Shown: one piece after another, positions 1-7,863 of the stretch
Position numbering within the stretch: position 1 is the stretch's first letter
Layout of the letters: each line of letters starts with the position of its first letter
From: Planctomycetaceae bacterium
GTDB taxonomy: Bacteria > Planctomycetota > Planctomycetia > Pirellulales > Thermoguttaceae
Direction: 5' to 3'
Assembly: GCA_009778035.1 (NCBI GenBank)
Contig: WRKP01000013.1
Coordinates: 1-54,616 of the forward strand
DNA: 54,616 nucleotides
Position numbers and translations under genes: made by a program
Notes under the pieces: generated by a model
What the model was told of the DNA's origin: nothing
What the model saw: the letters and a program-made list of their open reading frames with translations, nothing else
The model's database searches: none

Positions 1-689
1 ATGTACAACGAATTGCCAGGCCGACAGCATTTTATCACGGCAAATTGCAAGATGGTCTTGCTCTTGATCCTCTCACTGGTTATTCACAGCAGTTGATACC
101 CTTCTTTGCTGAACATCCCTTTGCAAGGCAGATACTACTAACAAAATCTACTGATGTCGATAATCTACTTGACCTTGATCACAATGGACATACTATTTTA
201 TCATGGACGCTCCAGCCGCCGAATATATCACAGCAATTCGAGCCGAACACGCCGACTATTGCAGATAGGCTTCGTGCGATGAAACAATGTGCAAAAGCCG
301 GCTATCCTCTTCGTGCAGTGTTGATGCCGTTAATTCCAGTCGATGGTTGGCTCGACTTATATGCAGATTTTTTGATGCAACTATTAGAATCAATTCCGAT
401 TCAGCGGTTAACCATTGGTGCGATCTGTTCGTATCAGGCGGCACATCAGTTAATGAATCGTAAACTTGGATCTATCAATGTGATTGCTCAAAATATGCAA
501 CGAAGCAAAACGGAAGATGGTAGAATGCGTTATTCTGAAGAACTGCGTGTAAAAGGTTATCGGTATTTATTTCAAGTGGCAAAGCGTCTGCGTCCTGATT
601 TGGAAGTAGGGCTTTGTCTTGAGACTTATCGTATGTTTGAAATGCTTGATATGCAAGCCGCTCTGGGGCGGTGTAACTGTGTGTTATAA
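1..689 (+). CDS. Spore photoproduct lyase family radical SAM protein, C-terminal part
   Basis: The reading frame is open at the left edge, so the start and the radical-SAM CX3CX2C cluster lie outside the window. What is visible matches the C-terminal half of SPL-family enzymes, which cleave thymine-thymine photoproducts using S-adenosylmethionine: an entry block GKLQDGLALDPLTG, then LLTKSTDVDNLLDLDHNGHT, a TPTIADRLRAMKQCAKAGYP helix, LRAVLMPLIPV, and the typical C-terminal CNCVL ending. Many non-sporulating bacteria carry such genes, so spore DNA repair need not be the role. The flanking DNA to about 1.4 kb is visibly more AT-rich than the rest of the window, which suggests a separate origin. 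The family call is firm; the exact substrate is not. Confidence 0.85.
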   Translation, partial: VQRIARPTAFYHGKLQDGLALDPLTGYSQQLIPFFAEHPFARQILLTKSTDVDNLLDLDHNGHTILSWTLQPPNISQQFEPNTPTIADRLRAMKQCAKAGYPLRAVLMPLIPVDGWLDLYADFLMQLLESIPIQRLTIGAICSYQAAHQLMNRKLGSINVIAQNMQRSKTEDGRMRYSEELRVKGYRYLFQVAKRLRPDLEVGLCLETYRMFEMLDMQAALGRCNCVL

Positions 690-708
690 TTATTGGAGGA
701 AGCGTCTT

Positions 709-822
709 ATGTTGCCTAAATTATTGGAAGAAATACCTCACCCAATGTTAAAGAGTCTTTGGTACAGTTTATCAAGGCTGGACATCGCTTCCAAATTTAA
801 AATTGACATTGTAAACCAATAA
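709..822 (+). CDS. Possible 37-residue small protein downstream of the SPL gene
   Basis: An ATG at 709 lies 9 nt after a good GGAGG at 695-699, unusual here because most genes lack a Shine-Dalgarno. The 37-residue product (MLPKLLEEIPHPMLKSLWYS...) has no signal or membrane segment that I can see and matches nothing I recognise. It starts 20 nt after the SPL stop and could be cotranscribed. It may equally be the tail of a decayed gene. I call it only because of the ribosome site and spacing. Confidence 0.3.
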   Translation: MLPKLLEEIPHPMLKSLWYSLSRLDIASKFKIDIVNQ

Positions 823-1033
823 TCTATCATGAAATGACTTACGGCAATTCAAACAAAAATCAGTTTGACACAGTGCAATCCTGTTAGAGAAGTGATGGAG
901 GGGGCAGGCCACAATTGACTCCCCTTGACTTCCTTCCATTTGCATGGTAGCATGGCTTCGGCAGACATCGTTGAAAAATGGAAATGCCGTGAACGGCTAC
1001 AAAAAAGTCAGTAAGATTGCCTATCCTTTTTAC
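823..1033. other. AT-rich intergenic region with no convincing gene
   Basis: No recognisable coding sequence between the small frame ending at 822 and the membrane-protein start at 1034. The frame of the next gene can be extended back to ATG 944, but that added part (MVAWLRQTSLKNGNAVNGYK...) does not look like protein of the same character and has no membrane segment. Two TTGACT hexamers (915-920 and 925-930) could serve as -35 boxes, but I see no good -10 at 16-18 bp from them. Confidence 0.4.
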
Positions 1034-1405
1034 ATGAGTGCTGTTATGAGTATGTTTTTGCGAGTGATGACATCTTGTCGTTGGGAAACAGACAGAATTG
1101 TGCGTTGTGTGTTGATTCTACTGTTGCTATATGTTGGCACTCATTTGGTTTTGTCGCGTGTGTCATACTATATTGTGCAACCCGACAAACCCGATTTTCA
1201 AAGGTATGCATATTTGCCGCTTAAATCAGATACCATTTACACCTCTGATTTTTTGACATCCTTGGAACACCGTATTCGTATGTTTTTCATACCTGTTGCA
1301 TATTTGGATTATTGTTTGACGGGAATCAGATTTACCTCGCAACCACTGATGAGCCTGAGTAATCTGACGATAATAGACTTGTTGCATATTGCCGATGCTA
1401 TTTGA
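1034..1405 (+). CDS. Small single-pass membrane protein, unknown
   Basis: About 123 residues from ATG 1034; ATGs at 1046 and 1052 are equally possible. A hydrophobic stretch near residues 20-40 (RCVLILLLLYVGTHLVLSRV) is a likely transmembrane helix. It is followed by a polar region containing SYYIVQPDKPDFQRYAYLPL and PVAYLDYCLTGIRF. No known domain is recognised. Small membrane proteins of this style, placed just upstream of secreted hydrolases, are common in planctomycetes, but I infer no function. No Shine-Dalgarno is seen. It ends 24 nt before the GH43 start and may be cotranscribed with it. Confidence 0.5.
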   Translation: MSAVMSMFLRVMTSCRWETDRIVRCVLILLLLYVGTHLVLSRVSYYIVQPDKPDFQRYAYLPLKSDTIYTSDFLTSLEHRIRMFFIPVAYLDYCLTGIRFTSQPLMSLSNLTIIDLLHIADAI

Positions 1406-1429
1406 TACCGAAACAGGAGTAAACCACCA

Positions 1430-3409
1430 ATGACGAAAAAGATTTTTTTGCCAACAGCAATTTACTTGCTCGCCGCACTGCTACTTTCAACCCCAAATTC
1501 GCAGGGCGAAAGCACTAACCCAGAGCAGCCATCGAAAGTTCTTCAAGAGCACTGCCTGGTGCCCGTCGAAAAAGATTTTTCCGGCTATTTTTTCGCCTAT
1601 TTTTTAGGCAACAGAGTGCCGGAGGAAGCCATCCATTTTGCCGTGAGTCGAGACGGTTTCAATTACTACGCGCTCAATGGTAACCGACCTGTGCTTGATT
1701 CGCGAGAAATCAGTTCGACGGGCGGCGTGCGAGACCCGCATATCCTGCGACGCGAAGATGGAGGCTTTTATATGGTCGTTACCGATATGACCTCGCGGCT
1801 GGGCTGGGAATCAAACCGAGCAATGGTACTGCTAAAATCAGACGACTTGATAAATTGGACTTCGTCGGTCGTAAATATCCAGCAAAAATATGAAGGGCAA
1901 GAAAACCTTTTACGCGTTTGGGCACCGCAAACAATTTATGATAAAGAAGCAGAAAAATATATGATATACTGGTCCATGAAACACGGTGATGGTCCAGACA
2001 TCATCTATTATTCCTACGCCAATGAAGATTTTACCGATTTGGCAACGGAGCCGAAACAACTGTTTTTTCCGCAAAATGGAAGATCATGCATTGACGGGGA
2101 CATCATCTATAAAGATGGACTCTATTACATGTTCTACAAAACCGAAGGGCACGGCAATGGCATCAAATTGGCAACCACCAAATCCTTGACCTCTGGACAA
2201 TGGGAAGAAAAAGAAAACTACAAACAACTCACGGACGATGCCGTCGAAGGTTCCAGCGTGTTTAGAATGATCATGTCGGATACTTATGTTTTCATGTACG
2301 ATGTGTACATGAGAGGCGAATTCCATTTCACGAAAAGTACGGATTTGGAAAACTTCACTCGTATTCACGACATTTCTATGAATTTCAGGCCGCGGCACGG
2401 CTCCATCATTCCGATTACTCGCTGGGAACTCAAACGCCTCACGGAAAAATGGGGAAAACCGGAAGAATTGGGCGAGTTGCCGAATAATCCGGTGCTGCCC
2501 GGATTCCATGCCGACCCGGAAATTTTGCATTCCAAGAAAACAGGAAAATACTATATTTATTCCACGACGGATGGCCATCCGGGTTGGGGCGGCTGGTATT
2601 TTACCGTATATTCGTCCGATGACCTGATAAATTGGACATTTGAAAATGTGATGCTTGATTTGCGGTCTGACCAGGTAACGTGGGCAAACGGTAATGCTTG
2701 GGCGCCGGCCATCGAGGAAAAACTGCTCGATGGGGAATACAAGTATTTTTTTTATTTTAGCGGTCAGCCTGTTGCTGGTGGCGGAAAACAGATAGGAGTT
2801 GCGACGGCCGACCACCCGCTTGGGCCGTTTACTGATTTGGGACGTCCCATCATCACCGAATCGCCGACTGGCCGCGGACAGCAAATTGATCCGTTTGTTT
2901 TTACGGATCCGGTTTCCGAAAAAACGTTCCTTTATTGGGGCAACGGCTATTTGGCCGGTGCTGAACTGAATGATGATATGGTTTCTCTGAAAATGGATAC
3001 TCTCACGGTGATGACTCCTGAAGGCGGCACGTTGCAGGATTGGGCATATCGAGAAGGCGTCGTGGTGTTCTACCGCGATGGAGTGTACTACTTTATGTGG
3101 TCGGTCGATGATACCGGTTCGCCCAATTATCACGTGGCTTATGGAACGGCCCGGTCGCCGTTGGGCCCTATCGAAGTAGCGAATGAGCCGGTTGTGCTGA
3201 TACAAGACCCTGAAAAGCATATCTATGGCACAGGCCATCATTCGGTCATCCAGAAACCAGAAACGGATGATTGGTATGTTGTTTATCACCGCATCAACAG
3301 GCATTTTATCGAGCGCAGTAAAGGCCCGGGCTATCACCGCGAAGTGTGCATTGATCCGATGTACTTCAATGTCGATGGAACGATTAAACGCGTTGTCCCG
3401 ACTAATTAG
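1430..3409 (+). CDS. Secreted tandem GH43-type glycoside hydrolase
   Basis: 659 residues starting at ATG 1430, with an AGGAG about 10 nt upstream. An N-terminal signal peptide (MTKKIFLPTAIYLLAALLLS, cleavage near residue 27) points to export. Two five-bladed beta-propeller modules follow: module 1 (about residues 45-330) has DPHILRREDGGFYMVVTDMT, and module 2 (about 345-655) opens with the GH43 signature NPVLPGFHADPEIL and continues with KYYIYSTTDG and DDLINWTFE. GH43 enzymes are inverting arabinofuranosidases, xylosidases or arabinanases, with Asp base, Asp pKa modulator and Glu acid. The HADPE Asp in module 2 and the RDPH Asp in module 1 are candidate bases. It is followed by another GH43-like gene, so plant hemicellulose or pectin side chains are a likely target. 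Subfamily and substrate cannot be fixed by eye. Confidence 0.88.
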   Translation: MTKKIFLPTAIYLLAALLLSTPNSQGESTNPEQPSKVLQEHCLVPVEKDFSGYFFAYFLGNRVPEEAIHFAVSRDGFNYYALNGNRPVLDSREISSTGGVRDPHILRREDGGFYMVVTDMTSRLGWESNRAMVLLKSDDLINWTSSVVNIQQKYEGQENLLRVWAPQTIYDKEAEKYMIYWSMKHGDGPDIIYYSYANEDFTDLATEPKQLFFPQNGRSCIDGDIIYKDGLYYMFYKTEGHGNGIKLATTKSLTSGQWEEKENYKQLTDDAVEGSSVFRMIMSDTYVFMYDVYMRGEFHFTKSTDLENFTRIHDISMNFRPRHGSIIPITRWELKRLTEKWGKPEELGELPNNPVLPGFHADPEILHSKKTGKYYIYSTTDGHPGWGGWYFTVYSSDDLINWTFENVMLDLRSDQVTWANGNAWAPAIEEKLLDGEYKYFFYFSGQPVAGGGKQIGVATADHPLGPFTDLGRPIITESPTGRGQQIDPFVFTDPVSEKTFLYWGNGYLAGAELNDDMVSLKMDTLTVMTPEGGTLQDWAYREGVVVFYRDGVYYFMWSVDDTGSPNYHVAYGTARSPLGPIEVANEPVVLIQDPEKHIYGTGHHSVIQKPETDDWYVVYHRINRHFIERSKGPGYHREVCIDPMYFNVDGTIKRVVPTN

Positions 3410-3535
3410 GCTTTCATCAGAAAGTAGCATTATTGCCATTTCGGCTTGTGCCGGAACGATGGTTTTGAGAATTTTCAAACAAATCTCAAAGAACACGACA
3501 CAAACATAGAATGATCATTACCCTAAACGAACGAT

Positions 3536-4714
3536 ATGACATCCAACAAACGAAAATTTTCACTGCTACTTTCCGCGATTGTGTTAGCGGTTGCCATAAG
3601 TGCCAGCGGTTTCAGTAACGAACTCTCGGCACAAACTACCCCGTTGAACTCTTTCAAACCGGGCGAAATATGGCCGGACGACAACGGTGTGCATATCAAC
3701 GCACACGGCGGCGGTTTCCTCTATCACGATGGTAAATACTACTGGTTCGGCGAACATAAAGGCGAACGCAGTAATGCAGCATTTGTCGGCGTTACCTGCT
3801 ATTCTTCGGTTGATCTCTACAACTGGAAATACGAAGGCGTCGCACTCGCCGTTTCGGACGATCCCGAAAGTCCTATCGTAAGAGGTTGCGTGATTGAACG
3901 CCCCAAAGTCATCTACAATGAAAAAACCGGCAAGTTCGTGATGTACTTCCACCTCGAACTGCGTGGTCAAGGATATACGGCGGCTCACTCCGGTCGGGCG
4001 GTCAGCGACAATGTTACCGGCCCTTACACCTTTCTCGGAGCAGGAAGAGTAAATGCCGGTGTGTGGCCTGCAAATTTACCCGAAGCGGGACGCACGGCTA
4101 CTATCACCCCTGCGGACGTTCGATCGGGTACACCTGCTTGGCGTGCGGCGATTGCCAATGGGCTCTATATTCGCCGTGATTTTGAAGGCGGGCAGATGGC
4201 ACGAGACCAAACCGTCTTTGTCGATGATGATGGAAAAGCCTACCATATCTACGCTTCCGAAGAAAACTATACATTGCATATAGCCGAACTCACCGACGAC
4301 TATCTTAACTATACTGGCAAGTACATTTTCGTTGCACCGGGCGGCCATAACGAAGCCCCGGCGATTTTCAAGAAGGATGGCACGTATTTTATGATCACTT
4401 CGGGATGTACCGGCTGGGAACCCAATGCGGCGCGATTGCTCACCGCCCCGGATATTTGGGGCCCTTGGACGCTGCATCCGAATCCTTGTGTCGGGGAAGG
4501 TGCGGACTTGACGTTCCATTCCCAAGGGACGTTTATCCTTCCGGTGCAGGGGAAAAAGGATGCGTTCATTTTTATGGCTGACCGTTGGAGACCGCGTAAT
4601 CCTATTGACGGCAGATATGTTTGGCTGCCGATTTTCTTTGAAAATGGACTTCCTGTGCTGAAATGGTTCGACGAATGGGATCTTTCCATTTTTGACAAGA
4701 CGGACACGCTCTAG
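3536..4714 (+). CDS. Secreted GH43-like glycosidase (subfamily 24/34 type)
   Basis: 392 residues with a signal peptide ending around the Ala-Gln at residues 32-33 (LSAQ). The propeller opens with PGEIWPDDNGVHINAHGGGF, followed by HDGKYYWFGEHKGE, CVIERPKVIYNEKTGKFVMY and DGTYFMITSGCTGWEPN. The INAHGGG-YYW(F/Y)GE-ERPK set is typical of the GH43 branch that includes exo-beta-1,3-galactanases and beta-galactofuranosidases, in which the usual catalytic triad is altered. It follows the tandem GH43 after 126 bp on the same strand, so both may act on the same polysaccharide. Substrate assignment is inference; the fold assignment is strong. Confidence 0.85.
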   Translation: MTSNKRKFSLLLSAIVLAVAISASGFSNELSAQTTPLNSFKPGEIWPDDNGVHINAHGGGFLYHDGKYYWFGEHKGERSNAAFVGVTCYSSVDLYNWKYEGVALAVSDDPESPIVRGCVIERPKVIYNEKTGKFVMYFHLELRGQGYTAAHSGRAVSDNVTGPYTFLGAGRVNAGVWPANLPEAGRTATITPADVRSGTPAWRAAIANGLYIRRDFEGGQMARDQTVFVDDDGKAYHIYASEENYTLHIAELTDDYLNYTGKYIFVAPGGHNEAPAIFKKDGTYFMITSGCTGWEPNAARLLTAPDIWGPWTLHPNPCVGEGADLTFHSQGTFILPVQGKKDAFIFMADRWRPRNPIDGRYVWLPIFFENGLPVLKWFDEWDLSIFDKTDTL

Positions 4715-4720
4715 CATGCC

Positions 4721-4749
4721 TTGACAGGCGAGGTATGTTGCTGTACAAT
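4721..4749 (+). promoter_or_regulatory. Consensus sigma70 promoter for the PadR gene, with an overlapping GTAC palindrome
   Basis: TTGACA (4721-4726), exactly 17 bp, then TACAAT (4744-4749). It overlaps a longer in-frame start at 4735, so translation more likely begins at ATG 4792. The -10 box sits inside GTACAATGTAC (4743-4753), a short inverted repeat that could be an autoregulatory operator, since PadR proteins usually bind ATGT/ACAT-type palindromes over their own promoter. Confidence 0.75.
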
Positions 4750-4791
4750 GTACCGGACGTGAGGAAGCATTTTCCGACAACGAGGCAGCGA

Positions 4792-5121
4792 ATGTTCATG
4801 ACTTCCGATTTGATTCGCGGACATACCGAAACCATCATCCTGGCGCAACTGATGCCGCGTGATTCTTACGGCTACGAAATCAATAAAGCAATCCAAGAAA
4901 AAACCGGCGGACGCTACGAACTCAAGGAAGCAACTCTCTATTCCGCCTTCCGACGTCTGGAAAATGCGAGCCTCATCCGCTCCTATTGGGGCGATGAAAA
5001 TACCGGTGCAAGACGGAGATACTACGCAATTACCGAACTCGGCAGGGAAACATACCATCAAAACCGCCAGGATTGGGAAAAAGCGAAAACCGTCATCGAC
5101 CAACTGATTTGCGTGAATTAA
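4792..5121 (+). CDS. PadR family transcriptional regulator
   Basis: 109 residues from ATG 4792, preceded by GAGG at 4782-4785; ATG 4798 is an alternative. The winged-helix sequence is characteristic: DLIRGHTETIILAQLM, then DSYGYEINKAIQEKTGGRYE, the recognition helix KEATLYSAFRRLENASLI, and the wing with GARRRYYAITELG. PadR proteins are small dimeric repressors that often control a neighbouring membrane protein. Here the next gene, 73 bp downstream, encodes a membrane/DUF2807 protein, a pairing seen widely in other bacteria. The short form, subfamily s1-like, lacks the long C-terminal helical domain. Confidence 0.9.
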   Translation: MFMTSDLIRGHTETIILAQLMPRDSYGYEINKAIQEKTGGRYELKEATLYSAFRRLENASLIRSYWGDENTGARRRYYAITELGRETYHQNRQDWEKAKTVIDQLICVN

Positions 5122-5194
5122 AAACGGTAGGCAGGCTGAAACCAGGGTCGGCAATCGACCTTCTGGCAGAACATTTTACCCCCCACAGAACCCC

Positions 5195-6541
5195 ATGAAC
5201 GAAAAACTACGCAACCATATCAATATCCTCTTTGCGGCGGCCCCAAAAACGGCCAAAACGGGAGAAATCAAAGAAGAACTGCTCACGAATCTCAATGACA
5301 AGTACAACGACCTGCTTGCCAACGGCTATGATTCGACCGCAGCATTTCACATCGCCCTTTCCGGCATCGGCGATATTGACGAACTGCTCGGAACATGCAA
5401 CGGGACAGCAAAGCCAAACGGCACCGAAATTGCCGTAATACTTACGAGACCGGCGATGTCCAAAGCGACGCGGATCGCACTCTATTTGGGCCTCGCTTTC
5501 GGACTGCCCATAATCGGGCTGGGAGTAGCGATCTTTGCCGGTGCTTTTGGTGCTCCCGGCTTTGGCATTTTGTCCACGTTCTTTTGCTGGGCGGCTTCCC
5601 CCGTTTTTCTCATATTAGCCTTTGTAACGCTATTCTCAAAAGGTTCACGGCAAGCCGAAGAGTACTACCGACGGCAAGTGTTCTTGCAAGCCGAACGGCA
5701 CGGCCTGTCCAAGGAATTCGTGCAAAATGAAATCCGAGCAATCAACAGGACGAACAAACTGCATCAGGCGGTATTCGTCTTGTTGATTGTGTTTCTGTCA
5801 TTCGTTATCGTGGGAATCGTGGGAGGTGTGGTCGGCATTGCCCGTAATGTGCAACAGATGCCCTTTGCACAATGGTTCGATTGGGGGATAACTCCCTCCG
5901 GCCCGATTATTACCGAGGAACGGGAAATCGGCGGCGACTTTGCCCTGCTCAACATTAACTCGGCAATGTCCGTCGTATTTAAGCAGTCCGACCAGAATTT
6001 GATCGTTATCGAAACGCATGAAGATGTGATGCCGTTTATCAACACGGAAGTTAAAAATAATTCGCTAACCATTTACGGGCTCAACCATCGGCTTCGCAAC
6101 ATCAAAAAATTGCAGGCTACTGTGTATTATCAGCATGTTCCCGATGCGTTTTTCGTGTCCGGTGCATCAAGTTTGACGATTCCCGAACCGACAACGGCGG
6201 AGTCGATCGCGTTTGATTGCAGTGGGGCGAGTCGAGTCCATGTCCAACATATTGAAAGCGAGAGGTTGAATCTTCGCATTTCTGGGGCGAGTTTTGTGGA
6301 TATTTCGGGCAAGTCGGATTCTGTCCACATTCAAGCAAGCGGAGCATCGCGGCTGCGGGCATCGGATTTTGACAGCAACTATTGCGATGTGGATGCCAGA
6401 GGAGCGTCGCGGGTTGATTTCGGCAATATCGGTCGGGAGTTGTCCGTTCGAGCGGCGGGCGGAAGCAATGTTCGTTACGGCGGAACACCGATGATTATGA
6501 AACAGGACGTGTCGGGCTCTTCGCGGGTGAGGAAGCAGTAA
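5195..6541 (+). CDS. Membrane protein with permease-prefix and DUF2807 (GIN) domains
   Basis: 448 residues. The first 65 or so form a helical prefix (KLRNHINILFAAAPKTAKTG ... AFHIALSGIGDIDELLG) like permease prefix domain 1/DUF1700. Three or so transmembrane segments follow between residues 90 and 215. The rest is a DUF2807 beta-solenoid, recognisable by repeated SGAS/RGAS turns (SGASSLTI, CSGASRVHV, ISGASFVDI, ASGASRLRA, RGASRVDF). DUF2807 domains are exported in Bacteroidetes and relatives and have no settled function. The gene follows padR and is probably its target; an envelope-stress sensing role is inference. No Shine-Dalgarno is evident before ATG 5195. Confidence 0.8.
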   Translation: MNEKLRNHINILFAAAPKTAKTGEIKEELLTNLNDKYNDLLANGYDSTAAFHIALSGIGDIDELLGTCNGTAKPNGTEIAVILTRPAMSKATRIALYLGLAFGLPIIGLGVAIFAGAFGAPGFGILSTFFCWAASPVFLILAFVTLFSKGSRQAEEYYRRQVFLQAERHGLSKEFVQNEIRAINRTNKLHQAVFVLLIVFLSFVIVGIVGGVVGIARNVQQMPFAQWFDWGITPSGPIITEEREIGGDFALLNINSAMSVVFKQSDQNLIVIETHEDVMPFINTEVKNNSLTIYGLNHRLRNIKKLQATVYYQHVPDAFFVSGASSLTIPEPTTAESIAFDCSGASRVHVQHIESERLNLRISGASFVDISGKSDSVHIQASGASRLRASDFDSNYCDVDARGASRVDFGNIGRELSVRAAGGSNVRYGGTPMIMKQDVSGSSRVRKQ

Positions 6542-6598
6542 CGGCTTCCGCCGGGAAGTAACTTTTTGCCGATGCTTTCCGTACCCGTCGATCCGTCG

Positions 6599-7153
6599 CT
6601 ATGAAGACGCACGCCGATTTTGCTCTTCCCAGTAATCGTACAACTCAAAAAATGCACTGCGAAAATTGCCGCCCGAACGGACATACACTGCACGCAGATA
6701 CTCTTCCGAGACATCAGGCTGCAACTGCTGAACAATCTGCTCAAAAACCGCAAACTGCGGCTGCGTCCGAAAAAGAATTGGCACAAACCAAATAGGACGA
6801 TGCACAATTAAAAGCATACGCTTCGCCCCAAAAAACAGTCTTACCCTATCGAGCAACTGTAATTGCTCAAAACCATCGACCAGCAAAATGTCTTGGGAAA
6901 ACACGACATCACGGGGAATTTGCCGATGTTGCTCATTAAACAGCAAACACTGAACGCCTTCGCCCCGTTGTTCGAGTCGTTTCGCAATCCAGGACAGTAG
7001 CGTTGACTTGCCCGACCCGTGCGGCCCGACAATTTGGCACATTCGGTACTGCTGAAATTGTTCCAGCAGCGTATCAATGTTTTGCGTTTCCTCGGGAAAC
7101 CGAAAGGGAAGCGTACCAGCCGTCCAAAATTTTGTCGAAAATGGGTTCGTCAT
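6599..7153 (-). CDS. Small P-loop ATPase of unknown role
   Basis: 184 residues. A Walker A motif GPHGSGKST lies near residue 43, and a Walker B-like strand DILLVDGFEQL near residue 89. The later HRPIWFVPILFRTQPQFAVF segment looks like a sensor strand region. No DNA-binding or transmembrane segment is visible, and the protein is too short for an ABC or AAA+ domain with a lid. It is transcribed away from the MvhD-like gene across a 106-bp gap and converges on the DUF2807 gene 57 bp away. Planctomycete genomes contain short ATPases of this type; I cannot name the family. Confidence 0.7.
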   Translation of the reverse strand: MTNPFSTKFWTAGTLPFRFPEETQNIDTLLEQFQQYRMCQIVGPHGSGKSTLLSWIAKRLEQRGEGVQCLLFNEQHRQIPRDVVFSQDILLVDGFEQLQLLDRVRLFFGAKRMLLIVHRPIWFVPILFRTQPQFAVFEQIVQQLQPDVSEEYLRAVYVRSGGNFRSAFFELYDYWEEQNRRASS

Positions 7154-7200
7154 GTTTAGTCAAGCAATTTCATTATAAAGCGTTGATCACTGCAATCGCA

Positions 7201-7229
7201 TTGACAACAACTCCATTTTCGCATACAAT
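7201..7229 (+). promoter_or_regulatory. Consensus sigma70 promoter for the MvhD-like gene
   Basis: TTGACA (7201-7206), 17 bp, TACAAT (7224-7229). The predicted start of transcription is near 7236, giving a leader of about 24 nt that lacks any Shine-Dalgarno before ATG 7260. Confidence 0.75.
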
Positions 7230-7259
7230 CCACGGAAATGCACGGTTTATGGTACCCGA

Positions 7260-7712
7260 ATGATGTCCGGCCAAACTGCCCCTGAAAAAATCGGTTTTGA
7301 ACCAAAAGTTATCGCCTTTGTCTGTAATTGGTGTACTTATCTCGGTGCCGATTTAGCGGGAACGAGCCGATTGGAATATCCGACAAACCTGCGGATTATC
7401 CGGCTGCCCTGCACCGGACGGATTGATTTTAACCTCGTGCTCAAGGCCTTGGAATCCGGTGCTGATGCCGTGTTGGTCAGCGGTTGCCATCCGGGCGATT
7501 GCCATTACACCAGCGGCAATTTTCACGCACGAAGGCGTTGGATACTCTTTCGGGAACTGTTGCTCACGCTCGGCATCGACACGCAACGCGTCCATTTTTC
7601 TTGGATTTCCGCGGCTGAAGGGGCAAAATTCCAAAAATTTATAACCGAAATCATCGAAAAAACACGCCATCTTGGCCCCTATACGGCGTATCAGTCGTTG
7701 GCGGAGCGATAA
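7260..7712 (+). CDS. Orphan MvhD/FlpD-type hydrogenase iron-sulfur subunit
   Basis: 150 residues matching the methyl-viologen-reducing hydrogenase delta subunit family. The four expected cysteine sites are present: FVCNWCTYLGAD (Cys22, Cys25), a Cys in RLPCTGRID, and GCHPGDCHYTSGN (two Cys). MvhD holds a [2Fe-2S] cluster and passes electrons between a hydrogenase or formate dehydrogenase and the heterodisulfide-reductase-like HdrA. No hdrA, mvhA or mvhG lies nearby: neighbours are a divergent ATPase and larC. Its partner must be elsewhere, or it is a stand-alone electron carrier. ATG 7260 and 7263 are both possible starts. Confidence 0.88.
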   Translation: MMSGQTAPEKIGFEPKVIAFVCNWCTYLGADLAGTSRLEYPTNLRIIRLPCTGRIDFNLVLKALESGADAVLVSGCHPGDCHYTSGNFHARRRWILFRELLLTLGIDTQRVHFSWISAAEGAKFQKFITEIIEKTRHLGPYTAYQSLAER

Positions 7713-7827
7713 ACGAGTGCCGTGTCTGCATTTCCTTGTTCATCAAACGCCCTGATGTGTTGGAATGACACGGTTTTGGAAAACTTCTCGACGGACCGCA
7801 CAATCGCGGTTTATTCCCGCATTTTAA

Positions 7828-7856
7828 TTGCCGATAGTTCCCGTTTATGGTATAAC
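7828..7856 (+). promoter_or_regulatory. sigma70 promoter placing larC at the transcript 5' end
   Basis: TTGCCG (7828-7833), 17 bp, TATAAC (7851-7856). The larC ATG at 7864 is 8 nt after the -10 box, where transcription should begin, so the mRNA is predicted to be leaderless. A longer in-frame start at TTG 7828 would lie inside the -35 box and is rejected. Confidence 0.65.
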
Positions 7857-7863
7857 AACCGCT

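Noticed and set aside
2084-3496. A 470-codon open frame antisense to the tandem GH43 gene
   Set aside because: The plus strand encodes a clear two-domain GH43 with signal peptide. The antisense product is low in structure, rich in Arg/Ile/His and has no motif, so it is a codon-bias shadow.
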